The notes under the pieces are model-generated. The model searched no databases. It had not been told where the DNA came from and saw only the letters and a program-made list of their open reading frames with translations. The position numbers were made by a program, and so were the translations under genes. Source: Actinomycetota bacterium (GTDB lineage Bacteria > Actinomycetota > Actinomycetes > Streptosporangiales > Streptosporangiaceae). From it: a DNA stretch of 38,917 nt. Position 1 is the stretch's first letter. Every line of letters begins with the position of its first letter. Positions 7,701-16,123 of this stretch are shown in pieces. Location of the stretch: assembly GCA_003140115.1 (NCBI GenBank), contig PLIQ01000438.1:48275-87191 (forward strand), given 5' to 3'.

Positions 7701-8521
7701 CCACCGCGACGCTCGACCGCGCCGCCACTCCCGGCCGGATCCAAGGACGCTACGGCTTCCGCGCCGTGGCCCAGATGGAATGGCTCAAGCTGCGCAGTGT
7801 CCGCTCCACCTGGTGGACCCTGCTTGTCTTCGCGGCCGGCATGATCGGCCTGGCCGTCCTGGTCATGATCCACCAGCGCTGGGCCACCATGTCAGCCGCG
7901 GACCGGGCCTCCTTCGACCCGACCAACGACAGCTACGCTGGGCTGGCGATCGGCCAGCTCGCCCTCGGTGTCCTCGGCGTGCTGGCCGTGACCAGCGAGT
8001 TCTCCTCCGGCATGATCCGTGCCACGTTCGCCGCGGCGCCACGGCGTCCGCTGGTGCTGGCGGCCAAGGCGGCGATCGTCGCCGCGGTGGCGCTGGTGGC
8101 GGGGGAGATCTTGGCCTTCGTCGCGTTCGGGGTCGGCGAAGCGGTGCTCAAGAGCCCGGCGCCGCACGCCGCCCTCGGCCAGCCGGGCGTGCTACGCGCG
8201 GTGCTGATGGCCGGCGCCTACCCGGCGCTGATCGCACTCATCGGCCTTGGCCTCGGCGCTCTCATCCGGCACACAGCGGGCGCGATCAGTGCCGTGGTCG
8301 GGGTGCTGTTCGTACTGCCGCTGATCCTGGTCCCGCTCGGAACCTCGATCCAGAACTCGGCCGGGCAGTTCATGCCGATGCTGATCGCGGAGAACTCGCT
8401 GACCGCGGTAAAGCCGGTGGCGCACAGCCTGTCGCCCGGCGTCGGGTTCGCGCTGCTGTGCGGGTATGCCGTGGTGGCGCTGGCCGTGGGCACCTGGGCC
8501 GTAGCGCGCCGCGACGCGTGA
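7697..8521 (+). CDS. ABC-2 family transporter permease
   Basis: The protein has 274 residues. A cytoplasmic N-terminus (FRAVAQMEWLKLRSVRSTWWTLL, the usual entry motif of ABC-2 permeases) is followed by about six membrane segments, including LVFAAGMIGLAVLVMI, LAIGQLALGVLGVLAVTSEFSSGMIRATFAAAPRR, AAIVAAVALVAGEILAFVAFG, PALIALIGLGLGALI, AISAVVGVLFVLPLILVPLG and a final LLCGYAVVALAVGTWAVARRDA. It forms the membrane channel for the ATPase encoded just upstream, to which it is coupled by an ATGA overlap. A histidine kinase gene begins 32 bases after its stop. The ABC-plus-two-component layout is common in actinobacterial antimicrobial-peptide detoxification systems. Confidence 0.9.
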   Translation: MTTATLDRAATPGRIQGRYGFRAVAQMEWLKLRSVRSTWWTLLVFAAGMIGLAVLVMIHQRWATMSAADRASFDPTNDSYAGLAIGQLALGVLGVLAVTSEFSSGMIRATFAAAPRRPLVLAAKAAIVAAVALVAGEILAFVAFGVGEAVLKSPAPHAALGQPGVLRAVLMAGAYPALIALIGLGLGALIRHTAGAISAVVGVLFVLPLILVPLGTSIQNSAGQFMPMLIAENSLTAVKPVAHSLSPGVGFALLCGYAVVALAVGTWAVARRDA

Positions 8522-8553
8522 GCGCGGGCCGCTAGCGAGAGACAATAAGGTCC

Positions 8554-9870
8554 ATGGACGAGGACATCCGGCGGGTGACGGGCATCGTATTGCGTGCCCC
8601 GCTCACCCATCGGACCGTTCGCGAGCTGCTGTACTGCGGCGTCGGCGGCCTGGCCGGGGTGATCGGGTTCGAGATCACGATCGCCATGCTCGCCGTGGGC
8701 TTGAGCATTTCCGTGTCCATCGTCGGCACCGTGATCGGGCTGCTGCTGCTGACCCTGGCCCTGCGCGTCAGCGGGCGGCTGGGCGCGCTGCACCGCCGCC
8801 TGGCCGGGTGGCTGCTGCGCTACCGGGTCGAGCCGGCGCCGAAGTTCCAGCCCGGCACCGGCATCTTGAACCGGCTCGACAGGCGGCTGCGGGACCGGGC
8901 CGCCTGGCGGGCGGTCTCCTACAGCCTGGTCAAGCTGCCCGTCGCGGCCGTGCAGCTGTACGCCATCACGATCGCCTGCATCGGGCTGGTGGACATCACC
9001 TACCCGGTCGACTGGGTGCTGTTCCGGAACGACACGACCAGCCCGATGACGGTCGTGTTCCCCTTCCCGTTCATCGGAACCTTCCACGTTTACGGCTTTG
9101 CCGGCACCTACCTCGCGGCCATCGCGGGCGTCGTTTGCGTGCTCGCGGCGACGTGGCTGGCCCGGGCCATCAACGCGGGGGACCGGCGGCTGCTCCGTGG
9201 CCTGCTCGGGCCGAGGAGCATGTCCGAGCGGGTCAGCGAGCTCGAGCGGACCAGGACGCTGGCGGTGGAGGATTCGGCCGCGGCGCTGCGGCGGGTCGAA
9301 CGGGACCTGCACGACGGCGCGCAGATGCGACTGGCCGCGCTGGCCATGAACCTCGGCATGGCCCAGGAGAAGCTGGGCGACGACGAGCACGCCGACCACG
9401 CGACGGTCAAGGAACTGATCGACGCCGCGCACCGCAACGCGGTGGACGCCATGGCCGACCTGCGTGACCTGGCCCGCGGCATCCACCCGCCCGCGCTCGA
9501 CAACGGCCTGGCCAGCGCGCTGGCCACCCTGGCCGCCAGCAGTGCCATCCCCGCCGCGGTCACCGCCGACATCGGCACCCGGCCCGCTCCGGCCATCGAG
9601 ACGATCGCGTACTTCTGCGCGGCCGAGCTGATTACCAATGCGACCAAGCACAGTTACGCGAATCAGATCAAAATCAATATCCTCACCGAACGGACCGGGG
9701 TGCTCCGTCTCCAGGTCATCGACGACGGCATCGGCGGGGCGGACGCGGCCCGTGGTAGTGGCCTGACCGGACTGGCCCAGCGGGTGTCCACGGTGGACGG
9801 GCGGATCGACGTGTCCAGCCCACCCGGCGGCCCGACCACGGTTACCGTCGAACTGCCGCTGACGGCCTAG
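8554..9870 (+). CDS. Two-component sensor histidine kinase (NarL/HisKA_3 type)
   Basis: This 438-residue kinase begins with a membrane sensor of four or so hydrophobic spans (residues about 27-70 and 125-205), similar to the putative sensor domain often found in actinobacterial kinases. The HisKA_3 dimerisation helix follows, with the phosphorylated histidine His253 in VERDLHDGAQMRLAALAM. Next comes an HATPase_c domain with the N-box ELITNATKHSYA and glycine boxes (DDGIGGAD, GSGLTGLAQR). It autophosphorylates and passes the phosphate to the response regulator encoded 11 bases downstream. The position behind an ABC-2 exporter suggests that it senses the exporter's substrate or membrane damage. 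The stimulus is unknown. Confidence 0.92.
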   Translation: MDEDIRRVTGIVLRAPLTHRTVRELLYCGVGGLAGVIGFEITIAMLAVGLSISVSIVGTVIGLLLLTLALRVSGRLGALHRRLAGWLLRYRVEPAPKFQPGTGILNRLDRRLRDRAAWRAVSYSLVKLPVAAVQLYAITIACIGLVDITYPVDWVLFRNDTTSPMTVVFPFPFIGTFHVYGFAGTYLAAIAGVVCVLAATWLARAINAGDRRLLRGLLGPRSMSERVSELERTRTLAVEDSAAALRRVERDLHDGAQMRLAALAMNLGMAQEKLGDDEHADHATVKELIDAAHRNAVDAMADLRDLARGIHPPALDNGLASALATLAASSAIPAAVTADIGTRPAPAIETIAYFCAAELITNATKHSYANQIKINILTERTGVLRLQVIDDGIGGADAARGSGLTGLAQRVSTVDGRIDVSSPPGGPTTVTVELPLTA

Positions 9871-9881
9871 GGGAGCATGTG

Positions 9882-10532
9882 ATGCGGGTAGTGATCGCGG
9901 AGGACGCCGCACTGCTGCGGGAGGGGCTGACCCGCCTGCTAGAGGACCGCGGCCATTCGGTGTGCGCGGCGGTGACCGACGGCGACGCGCTGCTGGCCGC
10001 GGTGGGCGAGCACCAGCCCGACGTCGCGGTGGTGGACATCCGAATGCCGCCCACCCACACCGACGAGGGACTGCGGGCGGCGCTGGCCATGCGCAAGGCC
10101 TTTCCCGGCGTCGGGGTGATGATGTTCTCCCAGTACATCGAGACGTCCTACAGCGCGCAGCTGCTCGAGGGCGGTGCGGCCGGGGTCGGCTACCTGCTCA
10201 AGGACCGGGTGGCCAACGTCGCCGAGTTCGCCGCGGCGCTGGAACGGGTGGCGGGCGGCGGTACCGCGCTGGATCCCGAGGTGGTCAGCCAGCTGTTCCG
10301 GGCCAGCCGGCAGCGTGGCGGGCTGGCCACGCTCACCCCGCGGGAGCGCCAGGTGCTCGCGCTGATGGCCGAAGGCCGGTCGAACTCGGCGATCGCAGCC
10401 GACCTGGTGGTCTCCGGCGGGGCGGTGGAGAAGCACGTGGCCAGCATCTTCACCAAGCTCGGCCTGCCCCCCGACGAGAGCGACAACCGCCGCGTCCTCG
10501 CCGTCCTCCACTACCTCGGCTCCCCGGCGTGA
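9882..10532 (+). CDS. LuxR/NarL-family response regulator
   Basis: The protein has 216 residues. The receiver domain has acidic pocket residues in VVIAEDAALLREG, the phosphoacceptor Asp52 in VAVVDIRMPP, and a conserved Lys in YLLKDRV. The C-terminal LuxR helix-turn-helix is LTPRERQVLALMAEGRSNSAIAADLVVSGGAVEKHVASIFTKLGL. It is the partner of the kinase upstream and probably switches the ABC exporter operon, perhaps through the inverted repeats at 6774-6902. ATG 9882 is preferred because GGGAG at 9871-9875 gives good spacing; a GTG at 9879 would add one residue. The stop is 15 bases before the start of the large LRR-Roco-TIR gene. Confidence 0.93.
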   Translation: MRVVIAEDAALLREGLTRLLEDRGHSVCAAVTDGDALLAAVGEHQPDVAVVDIRMPPTHTDEGLRAALAMRKAFPGVGVMMFSQYIETSYSAQLLEGGAAGVGYLLKDRVANVAEFAAALERVAGGGTALDPEVVSQLFRASRQRGGLATLTPRERQVLALMAEGRSNSAIAADLVVSGGAVEKHVASIFTKLGLPPDESDNRRVLAVLHYLGSPA

Positions 10533-10547
10533 CGCTACGCTTACCGC

Positions 10548-13500
10548 GTGCCTTTCCGGAAAAAAGCCCCGGCCCGCCCGCTATCTGAGCGGCTGAAGAG
10601 GGAGATCGACGAGGTTCGGGCTGGGCGCGCCTCCTCCATCACACTAAAGGGCCGTCTCACAAAAGTTCCGGACGAGATCCGCGAGCTGGAGGGCCTGCGG
10701 TCCTTGGTCGTCGACAGTGGAGAAATCGAAACGCTCCCGTCCTGGCTCGCCGATCTCCCGCATCTTGAGGTGATCGATATAAGCAGTCATCCGATGGCTG
10801 CACTTCCTGACCTGCCGAATGTTCAGTGGTCTGTCGATGCCGAGACGATAATTCGATGCGACGACACGCTTAACCCTGCTAAAATTTGTGCGATCTGTAT
10901 AACTCCTGATACATCATCGCAGGCTGCGCGAAGAACATTCGATCTTGCTCGAAGCTCAATGCTCAGCGTTTCCGGGCTATCGATAGGCAATTACGTCTGG
11001 AACAGCGAGAGCCGTCAGTCGATCGAAGCCAGGTGGCCTGCCCTTGACCGGATTAAATCGAATATCGAGAAATTTCTTGAGTCTCAGCGGGATCTATTCT
11101 TCCTTCACATCTGGGGATGCCCCCTCGGGCGGGTTCCGGAGGCTATACGCACGCTGCAACACCTTACCGACTTGGCCCTGGTGCATCTATGGCCCGAGAC
11201 CTACCCGGACTGGCTTTTCGAAGTTCCCGCATTGACCAAACTTAGTTTTCGCTACAGCGGCCTTACGGATCTGCCTGAGTCCATCGGCCGAGCACGCAAC
11301 CTAAAATTTCTCGACCTGTATGGTAATCCCCTCACTCAGATCCCGGCCAGTTTCTGGCGGCTGGAGTCACTTGAGGAACTCAATCTACGCAACTGTCCGA
11401 TCACCGAGATACCGGCAGATATTCTTAATCTCAGGCGGCTTGCCAGCCTGGAACTTGATGCTGGTCGGCTCATCACGCCCCCGCCCGAGATCGCCGCGAA
11501 TGGGATCGAGGCGATCAAGCGCTACTGGTCTCAGCAACGCGATGTCGGCCCCGATTACCTGGCCGAGGCGAAGCTGCTGATCGTAGGCGAATCGGGGGCA
11601 GGCAAGACGTCGCTGGCCAAGAAGATCCTCGACCCGGAGTACGTGCTGGACGCGGGGGAGGGTTCCACCGAGGGCATCAACGTGCTGGCGTGGCAGTTCC
11701 CGGCGGCCATCCGGGTGCGGGACGAGGGAGGCGAGCGGGTCATCCAGCGGAACTTCCGGGTGAACATCTGGGACTTCGGCGGGCAGGAGATCTATCACTC
11801 CACGCACCAGTTCTTCCTGACCAAGAGATCCGTCTACGTTCTGGTCACGGACGAGCGCAAGGAAGACACCGACTTCGAGTACTGGCTCGAGGTGGTGAAC
11901 CTACTCAGCGGAGGCAGCCCGCTGGTCATCGTCCAGAACCGCAAGCAGGGCCGTCAGCAAGGGATCGACCTCGGCGCGTTGCGGCAGCGTTATCCGAACC
12001 TGTGCGGCACGGTGACCCTGGACTTGGCCGACAACTCAGGCTTGGAGGCCGCCGTCGCCAAGGTCCGCCGGGAACTGGAGCAACTGCCGCATATCGGCAC
12101 CTCGCTGCCGAAGACCTGGCGGGACGTCCGGGTGGCCCTGGAAGCCGACCTCAGGAACTACATCCCGGCCGGGGAGTTCTTCGAGATATGCCGGTCGAAC
12201 GGCTTCACCGACCGGCTGGAGATGAGCCAACTCGGCGGCTACCTGCACGACCTGGGCATCTGCCTGTTCTTCCAGGATGATCCACTGCTGTCCAAGACGG
12301 TCATCCTCAAGCCCGAGTGGGGCACGGGTGCCGTCTACCGCGTGCTCGACGACCCCGGGACCGCCCGGTCCCTTGGCGTCTTCCGCCGGGCTGACCTGCA
12401 GCGGATCTGGTCCGATCCGGCCTACGAGTCGATGCAGAACGAACTGCTGCAGTTGATGGTCAGGTTCGGGCTGTGCTTCCAGGTTCCGGGCTCGGATACG
12501 TTCATCGCCCCGCAGCTGCTCACCCCGAGCCAGCCGACGTATCACTGGGATGAGACCGACAGCCTGGTGCTGACCTATGAGTACGAAGTGATGCCGAAGG
12601 GCATTGTCCGGCGGCTCATCGTAGCCTTGCACGATCTGATCGCCCCCGGCGACTTCCTCTGGCGGAACGGTGCCGTATTCGAATACGACGCCAGCCGGGC
12701 CGAGGTCATCGAGCAGTACCGCCGACGGCTGCTGAGCGTCCGGATCCGAGGCGGTGACCCGCGCGTCCTCCTCGGCATGATCGATCGCGAGCTGGCGCTC
12801 ATCCATCGTTCCTATCCGGGCGTCAAGGTCGAGCAATTCATGTCATGCGACTGCGCTAGGTGCTCCGCCTCAAGCGAGCCAAGCACGTTCAAGGTCAGCG
12901 ATCTGGAGGATTTCGCCCGCACTGGTGACATGATCCAGTGCCGGGCTAGCCGGAAGCTTCTTGACCCGCTCATGCTGCTAAGTGCGCTCGCGTCTGACCT
13001 CGCCACGGAGACGCAGGCGGCCACCGGGCGGGACGCACCGATCCAGCCGGAGGTGTTCATCTCCTACAAATGGGGAGGTGACAGCGAGGCCCTGGTCGAT
13101 GAAATCCAGAGCAGGCTGGAAGAACGAGGGATACTCGTCACTCGCGACAAGAGCGAGGTCAGGTACCGCGATTCCATTGAGCAGTTCATGCGGCGGATCG
13201 GCACTGGCAAATGCGTCATACTAATCCTGAGCAAGGAATACCTGCAGTCGAAGAACTGCATGTTCGAGCTGACCGAGATCGCCGGCCGCCCTGAATTCGC
13301 GTCCCGCGTCTATCCCATCGTCATGCCAGACGCCGCGGTCTTCGACCCGATCAGCAGGCTCGGGTACGTCAAATACTGGGAAGACCAGCGGACCGCGCTG
13401 GACCAGGCGATGAGGCAAGTCGGCCAGGAGTATCTGCAGGGCATCAGGGAGGAACTCGATCTCTACGAGAAGATCAGGAACACGATCGCGGGGATCATGG

Positions 13501-13595
13501 GCGTGCTGGCCGACATGAACACCCTGACCCCCGAGATCCACAAAGGCACGGATTTCGAGCAGCTCTACACCCAGGTGGCCACCGCCTTGTCCTAG
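10548..13595 (+). CDS. LRR-Roc-COR-TIR multidomain protein (bacterial Roco with TIR)
   Basis: This is a 1015-residue cytoplasmic protein. Residues about 35-90 and 195-320 hold leucine-rich repeats (LTDLPESIGRARNLKFLDLYGNPL, ITEIPADILNLRRLASLEL), separated by a non-repeat segment. A Roc GTPase domain follows, with P-loop GESGAGKTS (347-355), switch motif DFGGQE (409-414) and NRKQG (464-468) where a canonical NKxD is expected. The COR dimerisation domain comes next (about 500-760). It is followed by a Cys motif (CxCxxC at 767-772, Cys798) that recurs in this family. The C-terminal TIR domain (from about 833) has EVFISYK, and Glu907 in CMFELTEI aligns with the catalytic glutamate of NAD-cleaving TIRs. 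Such sensor-switch-effector architecture resembles immune receptors; NADase activity and an anti-phage role are inference. The GTG start is 15 bases after the response regulator gene. The LRR half is clearly AT-richer than the rest. Confidence 0.88.
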   Translation: MPFRKKAPARPLSERLKREIDEVRAGRASSITLKGRLTKVPDEIRELEGLRSLVVDSGEIETLPSWLADLPHLEVIDISSHPMAALPDLPNVQWSVDAETIIRCDDTLNPAKICAICITPDTSSQAARRTFDLARSSMLSVSGLSIGNYVWNSESRQSIEARWPALDRIKSNIEKFLESQRDLFFLHIWGCPLGRVPEAIRTLQHLTDLALVHLWPETYPDWLFEVPALTKLSFRYSGLTDLPESIGRARNLKFLDLYGNPLTQIPASFWRLESLEELNLRNCPITEIPADILNLRRLASLELDAGRLITPPPEIAANGIEAIKRYWSQQRDVGPDYLAEAKLLIVGESGAGKTSLAKKILDPEYVLDAGEGSTEGINVLAWQFPAAIRVRDEGGERVIQRNFRVNIWDFGGQEIYHSTHQFFLTKRSVYVLVTDERKEDTDFEYWLEVVNLLSGGSPLVIVQNRKQGRQQGIDLGALRQRYPNLCGTVTLDLADNSGLEAAVAKVRRELEQLPHIGTSLPKTWRDVRVALEADLRNYIPAGEFFEICRSNGFTDRLEMSQLGGYLHDLGICLFFQDDPLLSKTVILKPEWGTGAVYRVLDDPGTARSLGVFRRADLQRIWSDPAYESMQNELLQLMVRFGLCFQVPGSDTFIAPQLLTPSQPTYHWDETDSLVLTYEYEVMPKGIVRRLIVALHDLIAPGDFLWRNGAVFEYDASRAEVIEQYRRRLLSVRIRGGDPRVLLGMIDRELALIHRSYPGVKVEQFMSCDCARCSASSEPSTFKVSDLEDFARTGDMIQCRASRKLLDPLMLLSALASDLATETQAATGRDAPIQPEVFISYKWGGDSEALVDEIQSRLEERGILVTRDKSEVRYRDSIEQFMRRIGTGKCVILILSKEYLQSKNCMFELTEIAGRPEFASRVYPIVMPDAAVFDPISRLGYVKYWEDQRTALDQAMRQVGQEYLQGIREELDLYEKIRNTIAGIMGVLADMNTLTPEIHKGTDFEQLYTQVATALS

Positions 13596-13886
13596 TTTCG
13601 TGCCCGGCCACGTTTGCCTCAATGCGCTTTGCCAGCGGCTCGCCGGCACAGCTCAGCTGTCTCAATTGTCCCTGGCGTGTGCCATCCGGATAAGCGTGGA
13701 CCTTTACCTCGTTGAGGATGAGGTAGGTGTCCACGATGCCGGTCATCCTGGCCTGACTGGGGCGAGCGCAGTCGCGGCCGTGCTGGCGTCCCGGCAGGCA
13801 CAACGGCCCCCGCGGGCCCCAGATGACCGCACGTCCGATCGGCTGTTGACAGCCCCGCACGGCCGGTTGACATCCCTTTGCGGTGG
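13596..13886. other. Intergenic region without a supported gene
   Basis: These 291 bases separate two convergent genes. Short frames exist on both strands. The best is a minus-strand frame from ATG 13746, starting MTGIVDTYLILNEVKV, which runs 100 bases antisense into the TIR gene before stopping. It has no convincing ribosome site and no recognisable family. Two TTGACA hexamers occur on the plus strand (13846-13851 and 13867-13872) but lead into no plus-strand gene. The segment 13640-13740 is AT-richer than its flanks and may be a gene remnant. Confidence 0.35.
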
Positions 13887-14780
13887 TCAGCGGGGGTAGA
13901 AGGGAGCGAGGATGTCCCGGACCTGGTCGATGGTGCTGGCGGCGGCGGGGCCGTAGGCGGCGATGACGCTGAGGTGTTCGCGCAGGTGCAGGATAGGCAT
14001 GCGGTCGGCCCAGCCGGGCGGGGAGGGGTTGAGTTCCTGGTAGATCTCGAAGAACCGGGCGGCGGCCGGCGGGCGTGGGGAGCCCCACAACATGGACAGG
14101 TCGACTTCGGCCCAGGTCCGCGAGACGGCGGGGTCGATGACGGTGATCCGGCCGCTGGGCTGGCTGACGAGGTTACCTGACCACAGGTCGCCGTGGGTCA
14201 AGACGGAGGGCATGGCCGGGATGACCTCGGGCAGGCGGTCACACAGCCGTTCGATGGCGCGACGGTCGGCGACGGTCAAAGCTTGCTCGACGGCTGGTTC
14301 GCTCAGGTAGCGCTGCAGCCGGTGCTGGGCGAAGAACTGGTGGCCGTTCGCGGTCCAGGTGTTGACCTGGCGGAACCGTCCCAGGTAGCCGTCGTGGTCC
14401 CAGCCGAACTTGGTGCCTGTGGTGCTGCGGTGCGCGGCGGCCAGATCACGGGCGAACTCCTCCCAGGATCGTTCGCTGTCGTCGCGGGCCACCAGGGCCT
14501 CCAGCAACAGCAGTCGCCCGGTCACAGCCAGGACCTGAGGGGTGGCCAGGTGCCCGGTGCCGCGCAGCGCGATGAGCCCGTCGGCCTCGGCCTGGAACAG
14601 GTCGGGGGGCGCGCCGGTGACGGTCTTGCCGATCACCTGGGTGCCGTCCGTATAGGTGATGAGCCACACGTCGGCGAGGGTCCCGCCGGTCAGGCGGCCG
14701 AGCGCGCCGATCCGGTCGGCCCGGCCCAGTGCGCGCAGTTCTTCGAGCAGGACAGCGTCGCTGGTGTCGCTGGCCGGCAA
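13887..14780 (-). CDS. Fructosamine-kinase/APH-fold phosphotransferase
   Basis: This 297-residue small-molecule kinase has the aminoglycoside-phosphotransferase fold. A glycine-rich loop region (RLTGGTLADVWLI) leads to Lys52 in QVIGKTV. The substrate lobe follows with HRSTTGTKFGWDHDGYLG and FFAQHRLQRYL, features of the fructosamine-3-kinase family. The catalytic loop is HGDLWSGN (196-203) and the metal-binding motif IDPA (215-218). A following WAEVDLSMLWG is also typical. Members phosphorylate ketosamines on glycated proteins; others of this fold inactivate antibiotics. It lies 80 bases downstream of, and in the same direction as, an ArsR-like regulator and an MFS exporter, so an operon with a detoxification role is possible. 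The substrate cannot be told from the sequence. Confidence 0.85.
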   Translation of the reverse strand: MPASDTSDAVLLEELRALGRADRIGALGRLTGGTLADVWLITYTDGTQVIGKTVTGAPPDLFQAEADGLIALRGTGHLATPQVLAVTGRLLLLEALVARDDSERSWEEFARDLAAAHRSTTGTKFGWDHDGYLGRFRQVNTWTANGHQFFAQHRLQRYLSEPAVEQALTVADRRAIERLCDRLPEVIPAMPSVLTHGDLWSGNLVSQPSGRITVIDPAVSRTWAEVDLSMLWGSPRPPAAARFFEIYQELNPSPPGWADRMPILHLREHLSVIAAYGPAAASTIDQVRDILAPFYPR

Positions 14781-14860
14781 TGTCCGTTCTCCCGCTGATC
14801 CCTCGCCGGGCTCCGGGCACCAGGCCTGCCCCGCTGGTGCCGGTTCCGGATGCGGGCAGT

Positions 14861-16123
14861 CTAGGTGAGTGGAACGGGCTGCTCCTGCGCGGCCGCCGGG
14901 CTGGCGCTGCCGGGTGGTGAGTCGGTTGCGGGCTCTGGGGTGGGGTGTAGCACGAGCAGGAAAGCGCAGACGCCGGTTACGGCGATGACGGCGAGCAGCA
15001 GAATGCGGTAATCGATGTAGGAGATCAGGACCGCGCCCGCGGCAATGGAGATGGTCTGGGGCGTGATGACCAGCATGGTCCAGGCCGCGGTGGCCCGCCC
15101 CTGGAGCCGTGGGGGCGTGTAGCGCTGGATTGCTGCGCCGGCCACCGCCACGAGCCAGACGAGCCCGATGCCGTCCGCTACGGCTCCGGCGAGTACGACG
15201 GCGGTCGAACTGGTCAGGCAGGCGAGTGAAGAAAGGGAGACCCCGGCGATGGCCAGGCCCGTCATGCGCGCCGATCCCATCCGGCGGAGCAGCCGGGACA
15301 TGATGATCCCGCCGGCGATGGCGCCCGCGCCTTGGACGCTGCTGTAGACGCCGAAGAACGTGGGCGGCCGGTGAAGTCCCTGGCCGATGACGGCAAAGAT
15401 GACGGTCTCGTTCAGTCCCAGGACGGCGAAGGCGCAGGCGGTCACGACCGTGATCTGAGCGAGCAGCAGCACGGCGCGCAGATGTCGGAATCCGGCGGCC
15501 AGTTCCCGGCGGAATGATCCGGTCGCCCTGGGCTCAGGTGCGGACTCGGTGAGGCGGATGCTGGCCAGCGCGGCGATGGCAGCGATGAACGTCGCGGCGT
15601 CGAGCAGCGCAACGGCGCCGCCGCCGAACGCGGCGAAGAGCGCGGCGCCGACCAGCGGGGCGATGATCCGCAGGCCGTAGCCAAAGCTGGTCAGGGCAGC
15701 GTTCGCGGCGGCCAGGTCCTCGCCGGAGAGCAGGTCTTTTTGCAGGCCGGCGAAGGCGCTGCCCAGCACGGTGAAGGCGATTCCGTAGCCGAACGCCACC
15801 AGGTAAATGATCCACAGCCGGCCCGGTGAGTGTACGGCCAGGAGCGACAGGACCATGACAGCAGTGACGAGGTTGGCCCACAGGAGCAGGGGGCGCCGCC
15901 GGACCCGGTCGGCGAGGTGGCCGGCTGCGGGGGCGAACAGGGCGGGAATGCCCAGCGCTAGGAACACGGCGCCCGCTGCGGCGTTGCTGTGGGTCAGTGA
16001 CTTGGCCCAGATCCCCAGCGTCAAGTAGAGCGCGGTGTCGCCGAAACTGGACAGGGATTGCCCGGCCAGGAGCCGCCGGAACCGGGGGTCGGCGAACGGG
16101 CCCGTCGGGCGCAGCCTGGTCAT
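14861..16123 (-). CDS. MFS transporter (MdtH/TetV-like drug efflux type)
   Basis: This 420-residue major-facilitator protein has about twelve membrane spans. The N-terminus FADPRFRRLLAGQSLSSFGDTALYLTLGIWA is the usual first span of actinobacterial MFS exporters of the macrolide/enterobactin type. The motif-A region between spans 2 and 3 reads GHLADRVRRRPLLL. The second half begins after a loop with ESAPEPRATGSFRRELAAGFRHLR. It probably exports a drug or natural product by proton antiport. ATG 16123 overlaps the stop of the regulator gene by four bases (ATGA), so the two are coupled and the twin operators at 16701-16747 should control both. A C-terminal tail after the last span is polar and Pro/Ala-rich. 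Confidence 0.88.
   Translation of the reverse strand: MTRLRPTGPFADPRFRRLLAGQSLSSFGDTALYLTLGIWAKSLTHSNAAAGAVFLALGIPALFAPAAGHLADRVRRRPLLLWANLVTAVMVLSLLAVHSPGRLWIIYLVAFGYGIAFTVLGSAFAGLQKDLLSGEDLAAANAALTSFGYGLRIIAPLVGAALFAAFGGGAVALLDAATFIAAIAALASIRLTESAPEPRATGSFRRELAAGFRHLRAVLLLAQITVVTACAFAVLGLNETVIFAVIGQGLHRPPTFFGVYSSVQGAGAIAGGIIMSRLLRRMGSARMTGLAIAGVSLSSLACLTSSTAVVLAGAVADGIGLVWLVAVAGAAIQRYTPPRLQGRATAAWTMLVITPQTISIAAGAVLISYIDYRILLLAVIAVTGVCAFLLVLHPTPEPATDSPPGSASPAAAQEQPVPLT

Noticed and set aside
13495..13746. Small minus-strand gene starting MTGIVDTYLILNEVKV
   Set aside because: It reads plausibly for ~50 residues but then runs antisense into the TIR gene, has no good ribosome site and matches no family known to me. 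It is kept only as a possible remnant.
13846..13872. Two TTGACA hexamers 21 bases apart as tandem promoters
   Set aside because: They point rightward into the 3' end of a minus-strand gene, and no -10 hexamer was seen at proper spacing.
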